Below, one piece after another: positions 29,233-38,291 of a stretch of DNA of 64,000 bases. The notes beneath the pieces were generated by a model. It was not told the DNA's origin. It ran no database searches and saw only the letters and a list, made by a program, of their open reading frames with translations. Numbering within the stretch: position 1 is the stretch's first letter; every line of letters begins with the position of its first letter. Made by a program: the position numbers and the translations under genes. Source of the DNA: Streptomyces sp. QL37 (GTDB lineage: Bacteria; Actinomycetota; Actinomycetes; Streptomycetales; Streptomycetaceae); NCBI RefSeq assembly GCF_002941025.1, contig NZ_PTJS01000001.1, positions 1,736,001-1,800,000 on the forward strand. Reading direction: 5' to 3'.

Positions 29233-29296
29233 CGCGTCCGAACCGGCGTATGGCCGCGCACCTCCAGTCCTTGCTGCCGGGTGTGAAGATCAACCC
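29233..29296 (+). pseudogene. Decayed partial copy of the membrane-protein gene
   Basis: About 62 bp nearly identical to 28607-28668 (shared run from the NRRMAAHLQSLLPGVKIN codons, a few synonymous changes). An extra G in the upstream part breaks the frame relative to the intact gene, there is no upstream start in frame, and the similarity stops after the KIN codons. The 29030-29232 stretch before it holds an unassigned reading-frame fragment and no recognisable gene. It is best read as a remnant of a second gene copy. Confidence 0.65.
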
Positions 29297-29327
29297 GGGG
29301 GCGGACGAGTGCACGGGGCCGGCGGGG

Positions 29328-30266
29328 TCACTTGGATTCCAGACGCCCCAGGGGGTGATCACCGGCGAGGACGGTGCGCGCCGTCTCCCAGTCGGCATCG
29401 TCGATGCCGGTGACGTGCCGCAGGAAGGCGAGGGTGACCTGCTGGACGAGAGCGACACGGCCGGGATCCTCGTCCGTGGTCTCCGCCACCTGGTAGCCGG
29501 AGACGCCGCCGAGGAAGTGCTCACCACCGAAGACGGTGAGCAGGCTCTTGTCGCCGCGGCTGAGGGTGTAGGGGTCGCTCGTCCAGGCCGGCCCACGGGT
29601 GGAGAGCGGGAGGTCGTCCTTGTCTCCGGCTACGACCAGTCCTGGGGCGGTGATGCGGGAGAAGTCCTGGTCGCGCAGCCACGGGAGGTTTTCGTGGGCG
29701 AAGGGAGTCAGTTCGTCACCGCCCTTGCCGGCGGTGGCCAGCTGGATGGTGGCCAGGACCCGGGAGTCCGACAGGTCCTCAGCGACGCCGGTCTGCGGGT
29801 CCTTGACGCGCAGACCCACGAGGATGCCCGCGGTCTGGCCGCCGAAGGAGTGCCCCGCCGCGACGACGCGGCTGCGGTCCACCCGGCCGGCCAGGCCGGG
29901 CACGGCCCCCTCCAGTGACTTGAGCTCATCCAGGATGCGCTTCATGTCCCGTACGCGGTGGCGCCACATCTGGGGCCCGCGGGGGTCGTCCGCGGCCAGG
30001 CCGAGCCTCTTGGAGTCGAGGTGGGTGGCCTGGATGACCACGAAACCGTGAGAGGCCCAGTGGTCGGTCAGGGGTGCGTAGCCGTCCAGGTCCGAGCCGA
30101 ATCCGTGCGCGAACAGCACGATCGGCAGGTTGCCGCCGGTGACCGGGGCGCAGACGCGTACGTGCAGGTCCTCGCCGCGCCGCGGTGCGGCCAGCACGAT
30201 CGGCTTGACCGCTACGGTCGGGGTGGGCTCGGGGCCGGTGAGACCGGTCGTCCGGTGTGTGGTCAT
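29328..30266 (-). CDS. Alpha/beta hydrolase (PAF-acetylhydrolase/chlorophyllase-like)
   Basis: A 312-aa alpha/beta hydrolase with oxyanion-loop HGFGSDL, nucleophile Ser in AAGHSFGGQT, and likely acid Asp and His in GDKDDLP and GGEHFLGG. The family includes dienelactone hydrolase-like and PAF-acetylhydrolase-like esterases; no signal peptide is seen, so it is probably cytoplasmic. GGGAGAGA precedes the ATG. It lies 39 bp downstream of a 49-aa ORF and shares its MerR-type promoter. The natural substrate is unknown; a detoxifying role controlled by the divergent MerR is plausible. Confidence 0.85.
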   Translation of the reverse strand: MTTHRTTGLTGPEPTPTVAVKPIVLAAPRRGEDLHVRVCAPVTGGNLPIVLFAHGFGSDLDGYAPLTDHWASHGFVVIQATHLDSKRLGLAADDPRGPQMWRHRVRDMKRILDELKSLEGAVPGLAGRVDRSRVVAAGHSFGGQTAGILVGLRVKDPQTGVAEDLSDSRVLATIQLATAGKGGDELTPFAHENLPWLRDQDFSRITAPGLVVAGDKDDLPLSTRGPAWTSDPYTLSRGDKSLLTVFGGEHFLGGVSGYQVAETTDEDPGRVALVQQVTLAFLRHVTGIDDADWETARTVLAGDHPLGRLESK

Positions 30267-30305
30267 GCGCGTGTCTCTCCCAGGTGGGGTGGTGCGTGCG
30301 GTGGA

Positions 30306-30455
30306 TCAGGCGGCCTTGAGGCCGAAGGTGCGTTCGGCGCCGAGGTGACCGAGCTCCGGCCCGTCCTGCTCGTCGAGGGGAGCGGCGTAAAGGAAGGTGC
30401 GGGGGTCGACGCCCCCGGGGCCGCGAGCACCGACGGGGGCGATGTCCTCACTCAT
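30306..30455 (-). CDS. Small protein of 49 aa, unknown
   Basis: Reads MSEDIAPVGARGPGGVDPRT..., ending GLKAA and a TGA stop. GTGGAG lies 6 nt before the ATG. It is hydrophilic with no membrane segment and one FLYAAPLDEQDGPELGHLG stretch. It is the first gene after the MerR-type promoter and precedes the hydrolase by 39 bp, so the two are probably cotranscribed. The good ribosome-binding site and placement argue that it is real; it could also be the remnant of a longer gene. Confidence 0.6.
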   Translation of the reverse strand: MSEDIAPVGARGPGGVDPRTFLYAAPLDEQDGPELGHLGAERTFGLKAA

Positions 30456-30532
30456 CGGATGCTCCACTTCGTCCGAGCCGCGGCCTGTCGGGGACGTACC
30501 GGCAGGAAGCCCTGCGGGTACGCATATCGGTA

Positions 30533-30563
30533 CGCTAAAACCTCACGTCGACGTGAAGGGCAA
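30533..30563 (-). promoter_or_regulatory. MerR-type promoter with 19-bp spacer
   Basis: On the minus strand a TTGCCC -35 (30558-30563) and TTAGCG -10 (30533-30538) are separated by 19 bp, the over-long spacing that MerR-family activators correct. The spacer holds a near-perfect dyad, CCTCACGTCGACGTGAAGG on the plus strand (30541-30559), similar in plan to SoxR and related sites. It drives the 49-aa ORF and hydrolase. Confidence 0.7.
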
Positions 30564-30567
30564 GCGA

Positions 30568-30585
30568 ATGTGACGCGCGTCACAT
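30568..30585. promoter_or_regulatory. Perfect Crp-type palindrome
   Basis: ATGTGACGCGCGTCACAT is an exact 18-bp palindrome matching TGTGA-N6-TCACA and the Streptomyces Crp pattern GTG-N6-GNCAC. It lies just upstream of the -35 of the minus-strand promoter and 15 bp before the MerR start, so it may control either or both genes. Confidence 0.55.
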
Positions 30586-30600
30586 GGAGATGGAGACGGG

Positions 30601-30981
30601 ATGCGCATCGGGGAACTCGCCCGCCGGACCGGAGTCACCACTCGGGCCCTGCGGTACTACGAAGAGCAGAACCTGCTCGTTTCCGAGCGCAGCGACAGCG
30701 GTCAGCGCCACTACCCGGAAGCTGCCGTCGACCGGATCCGGGTGATCCTGGAGCTGTACGCCGCCGGCCTGTCCAGCAGGACCATCGCCGAGCTCACACC
30801 CTGCGTCGTCGACGGCAAGGCCACGCCAGAGCTCCTCGACCGCCTGGCCGTGGAGCGCGATCGCATCGACCAGCACCTCGCGGATCTCACACGCACCCGG
30901 GACCGCCTCGACTCGGTCATCGTCGGCGCTTCCGCCACCATGCACACCGGCGCCCCCTGCCGGCAGAACACGCCCGCCTGA
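30601..30981 (+). CDS. MerR-family transcriptional regulator
   Basis: A 126-aa regulator whose first 70 residues form the winged-helix MerR domain (MRIGELARRTGVTTRALRYYEEQNLL). A dimerising helix follows, then a short tail with a single Cys near the end (GAPCRQN). It lacks the multi-Cys metal or Fe-S motifs of MerR and SoxR, so the inducer is more likely an organic compound. GGAGACGGG precedes the ATG closely. Divergent from the 49-aa ORF/hydrolase pair, whose promoter carries the expected 19-bp-spacer dyad. Confidence 0.9.
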   Translation: MRIGELARRTGVTTRALRYYEEQNLLVSERSDSGQRHYPEAAVDRIRVILELYAAGLSSRTIAELTPCVVDGKATPELLDRLAVERDRIDQHLADLTRTRDRLDSVIVGASATMHTGAPCRQNTPA

Positions 30982-31170
30982 GACCGGTGCCACCGGACCG
31001 CACGGCACGGTCAGCCGCGGCCGCACTGCCCCGCGGGAGCGGACACGAACCCGGCACGCCGAACGCAGCGGCATGCCCGGTCCCGCGACCTGAGCCTTCC
31101 GCCCTCGTGAGCCGGCGGGGTAACGTCAGGGCCGCCTGTAACGATTCAACTCCACTGCGGGAGCGTCACG

Positions 31171-32580
31171 TTGAGAGCTGTAGCCCTGACTCTGCCCCTT
31201 GCGCTGGGCGCCGCCCTGCTGGTCACGGCTCCGGCCGCGGCCACCCCACAGCACAAGGACCGGCCCCAGGGCTGGGCCTCCGTCGCGGGCGGAACCACCG
31301 GCGGCGCGGGCGGCACGGAGTACGTGGTCCGCGACCGCGCGGAGCTGCTCGCCGCCCTGGACAACGGCGGCAGTCCGACCGGTCGGAAGATCATCCGGGT
31401 CGAGGGGACCGTCAACGGGCACGAGGCCGGTGACGGCACCCTCCTCGGCGAGCAGGACTACGCCCCGGGCTGGGACCTCGGCGCGTACATGGCCTGCTTC
31501 GTGGACGGACGGACCTGGAGCGATACGGCGCACGAATGGTGCAAGACACAACGCGGGCTCCGGGTGGAGGGGTCCAACGCGGAGAAGAAACAGATCCAGC
31601 TCACCGTCCCCTCCAACACCACCCTGGTGGGCGAAGGCGTGGACGCCGTCCTGGAGAGCGTCTATCTGACGGTGAACACCGGCAGCAACATCGTCGTACG
31701 CAATCTGCGCTTCAAGGCACCGGTGGACCATTTCCCCAGCTGGTCCCCGGACGACGGCGCACAGGGCTCGTGGAACGCCCGCTTCGACGCGTTCACGGTG
31801 GTCACCGGCACCCATCTCTGGATCGACCACTGCACCTTCGACGACGGAGACTTCCCGGACGGCGAAGCCCCGGCCGGCTTCCACGGCAAACCGGTCGGCC
31901 GCCACGACGGCCTCCTCGACCTGGAGGACGGAACCGACTACGTCACCGTCTCCCACAGCCGCTTCCAGGGCCACGACAAGACCATCATGATCGGCTCCGG
32001 CGACGGCAAGGGCGACCGCGACCGCGGCCACCTGCGTGTCACCTTCCACCACAACCTCTTCGACAGCACCCAACAGCGCAGTCCCCGGGTCCGCTTCGGC
32101 CAGGTCCACCTGTACGGCAACTACTTCCGGGGGTCCGTCGGCGACCCGGACTACCCTCTGGTGAGCCAGTCGGCGGGTGGCTCCTCGTACTTCCTGGGCA
32201 TGGGACTGGAGTCCAAGATCGTCTCGGAGGCGAACGCCTTCGACTACACCGGCCCGGGCGCGAGCCCGGACATCACCGTGGCCAACCTCAAAGGCAATCA
32301 GCTGGCCGACCGCGGTTCCTGGTTCAACGGACGGCCCGTGAACCTGGTCGCCGTGGCCCGGGCGAAGTACCGGACAGCCTCGGCGGCGGCGATCGCCGAG
32401 GCGGAGGCCGCCGGCTCCGCTGCCCCGGACTGGGCCGTGTCCGGCTTCACCACGGACACCGGGTGGGACCCCGCCGACGTCTACCCGTACACCGTGCGGA
32501 AGTCGGCTGCCGCGATCCGCTCCGGGGTCCTCGCCCACTCCGGGTCCGGACGGGGAAGCCACCACGCGGAGCGTGGCTGA
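31171..32580 (+). CDS. Secreted pectate lyase, PL1-like
   Basis: A 469-aa extracellular parallel beta-helix lyase. Residues 1-24 are an Ala/Leu-rich signal peptide ending near AAAT. The family signatures are WIDHCTF (Ca-binding region) and VTFHHNLFDSTQQRSPRVRFG, which contains the catalytic Arg. It cleaves polygalacturonate by beta-elimination. The start is a TTG with GGGAG 7 nt upstream, which explains why the signal peptide begins with an unusual codon. It is monocistronic, with no linked pectin-uptake genes; it suggests a soil or plant-litter lifestyle. Confidence 0.9.
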   Translation: MRAVALTLPLALGAALLVTAPAAATPQHKDRPQGWASVAGGTTGGAGGTEYVVRDRAELLAALDNGGSPTGRKIIRVEGTVNGHEAGDGTLLGEQDYAPGWDLGAYMACFVDGRTWSDTAHEWCKTQRGLRVEGSNAEKKQIQLTVPSNTTLVGEGVDAVLESVYLTVNTGSNIVVRNLRFKAPVDHFPSWSPDDGAQGSWNARFDAFTVVTGTHLWIDHCTFDDGDFPDGEAPAGFHGKPVGRHDGLLDLEDGTDYVTVSHSRFQGHDKTIMIGSGDGKGDRDRGHLRVTFHHNLFDSTQQRSPRVRFGQVHLYGNYFRGSVGDPDYPLVSQSAGGSSYFLGMGLESKIVSEANAFDYTGPGASPDITVANLKGNQLADRGSWFNGRPVNLVAVARAKYRTASAAAIAEAEAAGSAAPDWAVSGFTTDTGWDPADVYPYTVRKSAAAIRSGVLAHSGSGRGSHHAERG

Positions 32581-32822
32581 GTCCGGCCCGGTCGAGGCCC
32601 GCGTCGTGGGCCTCCGCCTCCCGTGCTCGTACGTCACCTCGACCACCTCGTGGCCCCCTCCCCCAGGCCGGCAACGGTCGACCGGCGACGGGTGCCCGGC
32701 GCAGCTGACGGGTCCAAGTGGATTTGGTCGCTCCGTTTGGGGAACACATATGTCCTCCCCTCGGCCCCACCCGCCCCAGGGCAGGCCCGACGGGTTCTGA
32801 TCGAAGGAGGACGTGGACGTTC

Positions 32823-34034
32823 ATGACTGACGGCTCTGCAAGCGAGCGAACGGGAGCAGGGCGGCTCACCGCGGTGGCCCAGTGGTGGCAACGCGCGTAC
32901 TCGTACGCGGGCGACGAGCGCGCCACCCTGCTGGTCGTCGGGAAGAGCACCCTCGCCGCCACCCTCGCCTGGGTGATCGCGTACGACGTCCTCGACGCCG
33001 CCTCGCCGGCATTCGCACCGTTCTCCGCCGTGCTGATCATGCAGGTGACGGTCTACCGCTCGGTCGTGCAGTCGCTCCGCTACGTCGGTGCGGTCGTCGC
33101 GGGAGTGCTGGTCCAGGCCGCACTCGGCTACCTCGCGGGCCCGGATCTGCTGACCTTCGTGCTGGTGGCCCTCGTCGCACTCGCGATCGGCCGCTGGACC
33201 GTTCTGGGCGTCCAGGGGCCGCAGGTCGCCACCGCCGCCTTCTTCGCCTTCTCGACCTACACCGCGTCGTCGGGGGACTCGCAACGGTTCTTCCGGCTCG
33301 GGGAGATCGTGGTGCTCGTGCTCATCGGCTGCGCGATCGGCATCGCCGTCAACGTCCTCGTGGCCCCTCCTCTGCGCTACCGGAGCGCGGAGTACAGCAT
33401 CCGCAACCTCGCCCGGACCCTCCACGACCTCCTCACCGACATCTATCCGGTGCTCGCCGACCAGGTTCCGGACCAGGAGACCGCCGCGGACTGGCGGGAC
33501 CGCGCGGCGCGTACCGGCGAGATGATCAAGCAGGCCCAGTCAGGACTCCGGACGGCCAAGGAGAGCACCTTGCTCAATCCCCGGCGGCTGTGGCGCCGCT
33601 ACCGGGGGCACCCGGGCTTCCAGGGGTACGAGGCAGTGCTCGGTGCCCTGGAGCGCATGCTCTACCAGGTCGCCGCCCTCACCCGCGGCCTCGACCGGTC
33701 CCGCGAGGGTGGCGAGGCCCTCCCGCCCTTCCTGCAGCGGTACGGGGCGTTCCTGGAGGCGGGGGGCGCGGTCACCGAGGTGCTGACCACGCTGGACGAG
33801 ACGACCCTGCTCCAGCAGGCGAAACGGCTGGACCGCCTCACCGACGAGGCCGAGGCGCGCCGCGACGAGGTGATCGAGGTGACCGACCGCCTGTCGTTGT
33901 CCCTCTCCGACCCCACCGTCCCGTACGGCGTCCTGGTCACCGAGGCGACACGGCTCACGGAGGAGTTCCGCTACACCTGCCAGGTCCTGCTGGACGCGGC
34001 GAAGGAGGGGTCATGGACGAAACGGCATGCCTGA
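32823..34034 (+). CDS. FUSC-family (aromatic acid exporter-like) membrane protein
   Basis: A 403-aa membrane protein. Residues about 25-185 contain some six hydrophobic segments (for example FAPFSAVLIMQVTVY and VATAAFFAFSTYTASS), then a long helical cytoplasmic C-terminal region. This is the fusaric-acid-resistance/ArAE plan, half the size of classic AaeB, as usual in actinomycetes. GAAGGAGG lies 12 nt before the ATG. Its substrate is not evident. It converges with the SRPBCC gene. Confidence 0.82.
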   Translation: MTDGSASERTGAGRLTAVAQWWQRAYSYAGDERATLLVVGKSTLAATLAWVIAYDVLDAASPAFAPFSAVLIMQVTVYRSVVQSLRYVGAVVAGVLVQAALGYLAGPDLLTFVLVALVALAIGRWTVLGVQGPQVATAAFFAFSTYTASSGDSQRFFRLGEIVVLVLIGCAIGIAVNVLVAPPLRYRSAEYSIRNLARTLHDLLTDIYPVLADQVPDQETAADWRDRAARTGEMIKQAQSGLRTAKESTLLNPRRLWRRYRGHPGFQGYEAVLGALERMLYQVAALTRGLDRSREGGEALPPFLQRYGAFLEAGGAVTEVLTTLDETTLLQQAKRLDRLTDEAEARRDEVIEVTDRLSLSLSDPTVPYGVLVTEATRLTEEFRYTCQVLLDAAKEGSWTKRHA

Positions 34035-34117
34035 CGAACGGCACCGGACCGGCCGGAACCCATGCCGGCCTCTCGTCCCCGCGGACATACGTGAGGGCCG
34101 AGCGTGTACCCCCGTCC

Positions 34118-34651
34118 TCAGCCCCGCCGCTGCTCCGCCGCGGCCCTGATGCCGTCGAGGGTGGCGTCCATGCCCTTGCCCAGCTCGTCGAAGCGGTACG
34201 CGATGATCGCCTCCTCCCGCTCGGGCGTACGGTCGATGTAGGCGTTGAGTCCGCTGCGGCCGGGCCCGATCGTGACCGACTGCCGCAGCAGGGTGCCGTC
34301 GCCGTCCGGAGCGAGCGTGAAGGACCAGGTCGCCATCCTCCGTTCGGGGTCCTCGACCGACTCGCCGTACCGTCCGTCGACGTCCAGGACGCACCAGGTG
34401 AGCCTGCTGCCGGGCTCGAACTCGGTGAAGTGGGCGATGGTGCGCCAACGGCCGTTCAGGGGGTGCTCGTTGTGCCCGATGTAGCGGACACCGGCCGCCG
34501 GAGAGGTGGCGCCGTCCTGCCACTCCACCTCCAGCAGTTCGGGACTCCACCCGGCCATGGCCTCGACGTCGGCCACGATCTCCCAGACGCGAGCGGGGCC
34601 GGCGGCGACCCGGATCTCACGGTGTGTGCTGGACCCATCGGCGTATCGCAT
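34118..34651 (-). CDS. SRPBCC (polyketide cyclase/dehydrase-like) protein
   Basis: A 177-aa START-like helix-grip protein: the N-terminal REIRVAAGPARVWEIVADVEAMAGWSPELLEVEW is typical of the polyketide_cyc2 family, and the long C-terminal helix is intact. Such proteins bind small hydrophobic ligands and only some are cyclases. It is more than 5 kb beyond the biosynthetic cluster and monocistronic, so a role in the PKS pathway is unlikely. Confidence 0.82.
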   Translation of the reverse strand: MRYADGSSTHREIRVAAGPARVWEIVADVEAMAGWSPELLEVEWQDGATSPAAGVRYIGHNEHPLNGRWRTIAHFTEFEPGSRLTWCVLDVDGRYGESVEDPERRMATWSFTLAPDGDGTLLRQSVTIGPGRSGLNAYIDRTPEREEAIIAYRFDELGKGMDATLDGIRAAAEQRRG

Positions 34652-34784
34652 GACAACTCCCCCGGCGGAAAAGGGCCTTCGCCGTTTCCGCAGGAGGAAT
34701 TCTACGAGCTCCCCCTTCCGGGGTGCGACCGCCCCTCACCTCTCCCACGGATCCCCACGGACCGGCATCGGGACGGCCGTTTCC

Positions 34785-34817
34785 CCGTGGGCGTGGAGCC
34801 TCGCTCCACGCCCACGG
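34785..34817 (-). terminator. Terminator-like hairpin, distal
   Basis: CCGTGGGCGTGGAGC, CTC loop and its full complement make a perfect 15-bp stem downstream of the gluD-like gene. No U-tract follows. Confidence 0.6.
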
Positions 34818-34914
34818 CGTCCAGGCCGGTCACACGTCGCCTCGTGACCTTCGCCGGTCCCCGCCGCAGCGGCCGCGACCCGGCCGGCGCGCAGCTGACC
34901 TTCTCCCCCACCGG

Positions 34915-34941
34915 GCACCGGTACGGATCGCGTACCGGTGC
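34915..34941 (-). terminator. Terminator-like hairpin, proximal
   Basis: GCACCGGTACG, 5-nt loop and its complement make a perfect 11-bp stem 45 bp after the gluD-like stop codon. Confidence 0.6.
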
Positions 34942-34986
34942 CGGGTGCGAGGAGTGATCACCGGCTGCTGCCGGGCGGATTGGGGA

Positions 34987-35862
34987 CTACTGCGGTCGGC
35001 GGCCCGGCAGCACCGTTCCGGGTTCGGCGGCGGCGACGCCCGTCCCCTCCGTCTTCGGGTTGCGCCGCTGCCGTCTGGCCACCCAGGTGGCGAACCAGGA
35101 GAGCAGCATGCACATGCCGATGTAGATGGGTGAGATGACCATGACCACGGGGATGAACGGCAGATCGTAGTCGAGGTTCGACGCGATCAGCTTGCCCGCG
35201 TGGAGGAACTCCTCGTAGGTGATCAGATAGCCCAGCGAGGTGTCCTTGAGCGCCACCACCAGCTGGCTGATGATGGTGGGCAGCATCGCGCGGACCGCCT
35301 GCGGGGCCAGGACGTGGGTGGTGACCTGCGTCTTGCGCATGCCAAGCGCGTACGCCGCCTCCCGCTGCCCCCGCTCCACGGAGTTGATCCCCGTCCTGAA
35401 GACCTCCGCCAGCACCGACCCGTTGTAGAGGGTCAGTCCTGCAACCAGCGCCGGCAGCGGCTGGACCTTGAGCGCGACGAAGATGAAGAAGATCATCACC
35501 AGTACGGGCATGGCCCGGAAGAACTCGACCAGCAGCGTCGAGATCCAGCGCACCGGCCTGTGGGCGGAGAGCCGTCCGACGGCGAGTACCGCCCCGAGCG
35601 CGAGGGAGAGGACCGCCGCGTACGCGAACGCCTTCAGGGTGTTGCCGAGCCCGCGCAGCAGCAGCTCCTGGATGCCCTTGTAGGTGAAGGGCGTCCACTT
35701 CTCGCTGGTGAACTGGTCGGTGTCGAAGAGGAGATAGAGGATCCAGCCGAACAGCGCGAGGATCACGGCCGTCGACACGACCCCGTAGAGGAAGTGCCGC
35801 TTGCGGGTGGCGGGCCCGGGGATGTCGTAGAGCGCGGAGGCTGAGGCGGTGGAGTGGGTCAT
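34987..35862 (-). CDS. gluD: Glutamate-type amino-acid ABC transporter permease (GluD-like)
   Basis: A 291-aa inner-membrane permease of the polar amino-acid (HisMQ) class with about five to six hydrophobic segments. The EAA loop is in AAYALGMRKTQVTTHVLAPQAVRAMLPTIISQ, which contacts the ATPase. It pairs with the GluC-like permease, whose stop its ATG overlaps by 4 bp. Last gene of an A-B-C-D ordered operon as in actinobacterial gluABCD. The basic C-terminal tail (VARRQRRNPK) is cytoplasmic. Confidence 0.88.
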   Translation of the reverse strand: MTHSTASASALYDIPGPATRKRHFLYGVVSTAVILALFGWILYLLFDTDQFTSEKWTPFTYKGIQELLLRGLGNTLKAFAYAAVLSLALGAVLAVGRLSAHRPVRWISTLLVEFFRAMPVLVMIFFIFVALKVQPLPALVAGLTLYNGSVLAEVFRTGINSVERGQREAAYALGMRKTQVTTHVLAPQAVRAMLPTIISQLVVALKDTSLGYLITYEEFLHAGKLIASNLDYDLPFIPVVMVISPIYIGMCMLLSWFATWVARRQRRNPKTEGTGVAAAEPGTVLPGRRPQ

Positions 35863-36503
35863 CGGGCGACTCCCCAGCGCTTCTCCAACACGTTGAAGAT
35901 CGCGCTGATGGCGAGGGTGATGATCAGATATCCGACGGCGATCCAGACGAAGGACCAGATGATGCTGTAGCCGAGTTCGTTGAGGGTCTTGTAGGTGCCC
36001 AGCAGCTCGGTGACGCTGAAGGCCCCGGCGATCGCGGAGTTCTTGGCGAGGGCGATGAGTGTCGAGCCCACCGGCGGGATCACGGACCGGAAGGCCTGGG
36101 GCAGCACCACGTTGCCCAGTGTCTGCCCGAAGGACATCCCGAGGCTCCGGGCCGCCTCGCCCTGTCCCGTGGGCACGGTGTTGATGCCGGAGCGCAGGGC
36201 CTCGCAGATGAAGGCCGAGGTGTAGCAGCCGAGGGCGAGGACCGCGAAGACCTGGAAGGGCAGGACCAGGCCGAAGCGCGGCAGACCGAGCAGCACCGCG
36301 AAGAACAGCAGCGTCAGCGGGGTGTTGCGGAGCACCGCGACCCATACGGTGCCGATCACCCGGAGCGAGCCGACCGGCGCGACCCGGAACGAGGCCATGA
36401 CGAAGCCGAGCACCAGCGCCAGGATCGAGGCGTAGACGGTGAGTTCGACGGTGCCGAGGAAGCCCTTGCCGTAGAGCGACCAGTTCTCTGTCAGTACATC
36501 CAT
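35859..36503 (-). CDS. gluC: Glutamate-type amino-acid ABC transporter permease (GluC-like)
   Basis: A 214-aa permease, the shorter of the pair, with hydrophobic segments from residue 11 on and an EAA loop in [28 protein letters not shown]. The ATG (MDVLTENW) is 16 bp after the binding-protein stop. It forms the heteromeric membrane channel with the GluD-like protein for uptake of glutamate or a related polar amino acid. Confidence 0.88.
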   Translation of the reverse strand: MDVLTENWSLYGKGFLGTVELTVYASILALVLGFVMASFRVAPVGSLRVIGTVWVAVLRNTPLTLLFFAVLLGLPRFGLVLPFQVFAVLALGCYTSAFICEALRSGINTVPTGQGEAARSLGMSFGQTLGNVVLPQAFRSVIPPVGSTLIALAKNSAIAGAFSVTELLGTYKTLNELGYSIIWSFVWIAVGYLIITLAISAIFNVLEKRWGVAR

Positions 36504-36519
36504 GGTGGTGGCCGGCCCC

Positions 36520-37434
36520 TCAGTTCGACGGGTAGCGGTCGATGGGCGGCGGTTTCGGGGCGGGTACCCCGGACAGGCCCAGAGTCGCTTCGAACGCCTT
36601 CTTCCAGTTGCCGTTCTTCTCGTTGGCCTCCAGGGCGTCGTTGAGAGCGGCGCGCAGCGCGTTGTCACCACGCGGGACTCCGATGCCGTACGGCTCCTCG
36701 GAGAAGGGCTTGCCGACCACCTTCATCTCGTCCGGGGCCTTGGCGGCGAAGCCCAGCAGGATGGCGTCGTCGGTGGTGACGGCGTCGACCTGGAAGGTCA
36801 GCAGGTTGTCGACGCAGATCGAGTAGGTGTCGTACGCGACGAGATCCGCCTTGGGGAAGTCCGCGGCGATGCGCTGGTACGGCGTGGACCCGGCGGCCGA
36901 GCAGACCGTCTTGCCCGCCAGGTCCTGCGGGCCGTGGATGTCGTTCTCGTCGGTGCGCACCAGCAGCCCCTGACCGGCCATGTAGTAGGGCCCGGCGAAG
37001 CCGACGAGTTTCTTGCGCATGTCGTTGATCGTGTAGGTGCCGACGTAGTAGTCGATCTGCCCGTTCTGGAGTGCCGTCTCCCGGTTGGCGGAGGCGATGG
37101 TCCGGAAGCGGATCGTGTCCGGGTCGAAGCCGAGGGAGGCCGCCATCATGCGGGCGATCTCGATGTCGAAGCCGGAGTAGGTCCCGGTGGCCGGGTCCTT
37201 CTCGCCGAGGTAGGGCTGGTCCTCCTTGGCGCCGACGACGAGATGGCCACGCTTCTTGGCCTTCTTCCAGGTCCTGGATTCCGGCAGCGAGAAGTCGGTG
37301 TCGACCTTGTACCGGGGCAGCGCCTCGGCCTTCGGCCCCTTGACCGGCGGGCTGCCCTCCCTGCCGCAGCCCGCGGTGAGCGCGACGATCAGGAGGCAGA
37401 CCAGCACGGCCGCGATGTTCCTCGTACGCAACAC
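36520..37434 (-). CDS. gluB: Amino-acid ABC transporter substrate-binding lipoprotein (GluB-like)
   Basis: A 304-aa lipoprotein. The signal peptide ends in lipobox LTAGC, then a periplasmic-binding-protein family 3 domain with [18 protein letters not shown], [14 protein letters not shown] and [14 protein letters not shown] motifs. It captures glutamate-like amino acids outside the membrane. The start is GTG after AGGGGG, 11 bp after the ATPase stop. Exact ligand not proven; the operon order supports glutamate. Confidence 0.87.
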   Translation of the reverse strand: MLRTRNIAAVLVCLLIVALTAGCGREGSPPVKGPKAEALPRYKVDTDFSLPESRTWKKAKKRGHLVVGAKEDQPYLGEKDPATGTYSGFDIEIARMMAASLGFDPDTIRFRTIASANRETALQNGQIDYYVGTYTINDMRKKLVGFAGPYYMAGQGLLVRTDENDIHGPQDLAGKTVCSAAGSTPYQRIAADFPKADLVAYDTYSICVDNLLTFQVDAVTTDDAILLGFAAKAPDEMKVVGKPFSEEPYGIGVPRGDNALRAALNDALEANEKNGNWKKAFEATLGLSGVPAPKPPPIDRYPSN

Positions 37435-37445
37435 GGTGCCCCCTG

Positions 37446-38189
37446 TCAGTGCTTGAGGATCTTGGACAGGAAGTCCTTGGCGCGGTCGCTCTCCGGGGAG
37501 GTGAAGAAGTCCTCCGGCGTGCGGTCCTCGATGATGCATCCGTCGGACATGAAGACGACGCGGTTGGCCGCGGACCGGGCGAAGCCCATCTCGTGCGTGA
37601 CGACCACCATGGTCATGCCCTCGCGGGCGAGCTGCTGCATGACTTCGAGGACCTCGTTGATCATCTCCGGGTCCAGGGCGGAGGTGGGCTCGTCGAAGAG
37701 GAGCGCCTTCGGGTCCATGGCGAGGGCGCGGGCAATGGCGACGCGCTGCTGCTGGCCGCCGGAGAGCTGCGCGGGAAGCTTGTCCGCCTGCGAGGCCAGC
37801 CCGACCCGCTCCAGAAGTTCCCGGGAGCGCTGGTCGGCCTCGTCCTTCCTGCGCTTGCGTACCTTGAGCTGGGCGAGCGAGACGTTCGCCAGCACGGTCT
37901 TGTGGGCGAACAGGTTGAACGACTGGAAGACCATGCCCACTTCGGCCCGGAGCTCCGCGAGGCCCTTCCCCTCCTCGGGGAGTGGCTTGCCGTCGATGGC
38001 GATATGCCCGGACTCGATCGTCTCAAGCCGGTTGATCGTCCGGCAGAGCGTTGATTTTCCCGATCCGGAGGGGCCGATGACCACCACCACCTCCCCGCGG
38101 CCGACGGTGAGATTGATGTTCTGCAGTACGTGCAACTTCCCGAAGTACTTGTTGACGTCCCGCAGCTCGATCAACGGATCGACGGCCAT
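37446..38189 (-). CDS. gluA: Amino-acid ABC transporter ATPase (GluA-like)
   Basis: A 247-aa ATPase with Walker [11 protein letters not shown]-loop VFQSFNLF, signature LSGGQQQR, Walker [12 protein letters not shown] and switch His in VVTHEMG. It is typical of the polar amino-acid importer class and powers the GluBCD-like components encoded after it. First gene of the operon; the 102 bp upstream hold its promoter. Confidence 0.9.
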   Translation of the reverse strand: MAVDPLIELRDVNKYFGKLHVLQNINLTVGRGEVVVVIGPSGSGKSTLCRTINRLETIESGHIAIDGKPLPEEGKGLAELRAEVGMVFQSFNLFAHKTVLANVSLAQLKVRKRRKDEADQRSRELLERVGLASQADKLPAQLSGGQQQRVAIARALAMDPKALLFDEPTSALDPEMINEVLEVMQQLAREGMTMVVVTHEMGFARSAANRVVFMSDGCIIEDRTPEDFFTSPESDRAKDFLSKILKH

Positions 38190-38291
38190 ACGCTGCCCTA
38201 CCCACTTATCGCTTGTGTCGAGGTCAGCGCAAACTATCCGGGGTGAACACGCGCTTCGGGGCCGACACGCACCGGCGGCGCATAAGGCTGT

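Larger units (their letters stand above)
34652..34986. other. Intergenic region with two hairpins
   Basis: 335 bp with no gene. It holds the upstream region of the SRPBCC gene and two strong inverted repeats (34785-34817 and 34915-34941) placed to end transcription from the ABC transporter operon. Confidence 0.6.

Noticed and set aside
34118..34651. SRPBCC protein as a cyclase of the PKS pathway
   Set aside because: Too far from the cluster, separated by unrelated genes, without the cluster operator; modular macrolactam PKSs do not need an aromatic cyclase.
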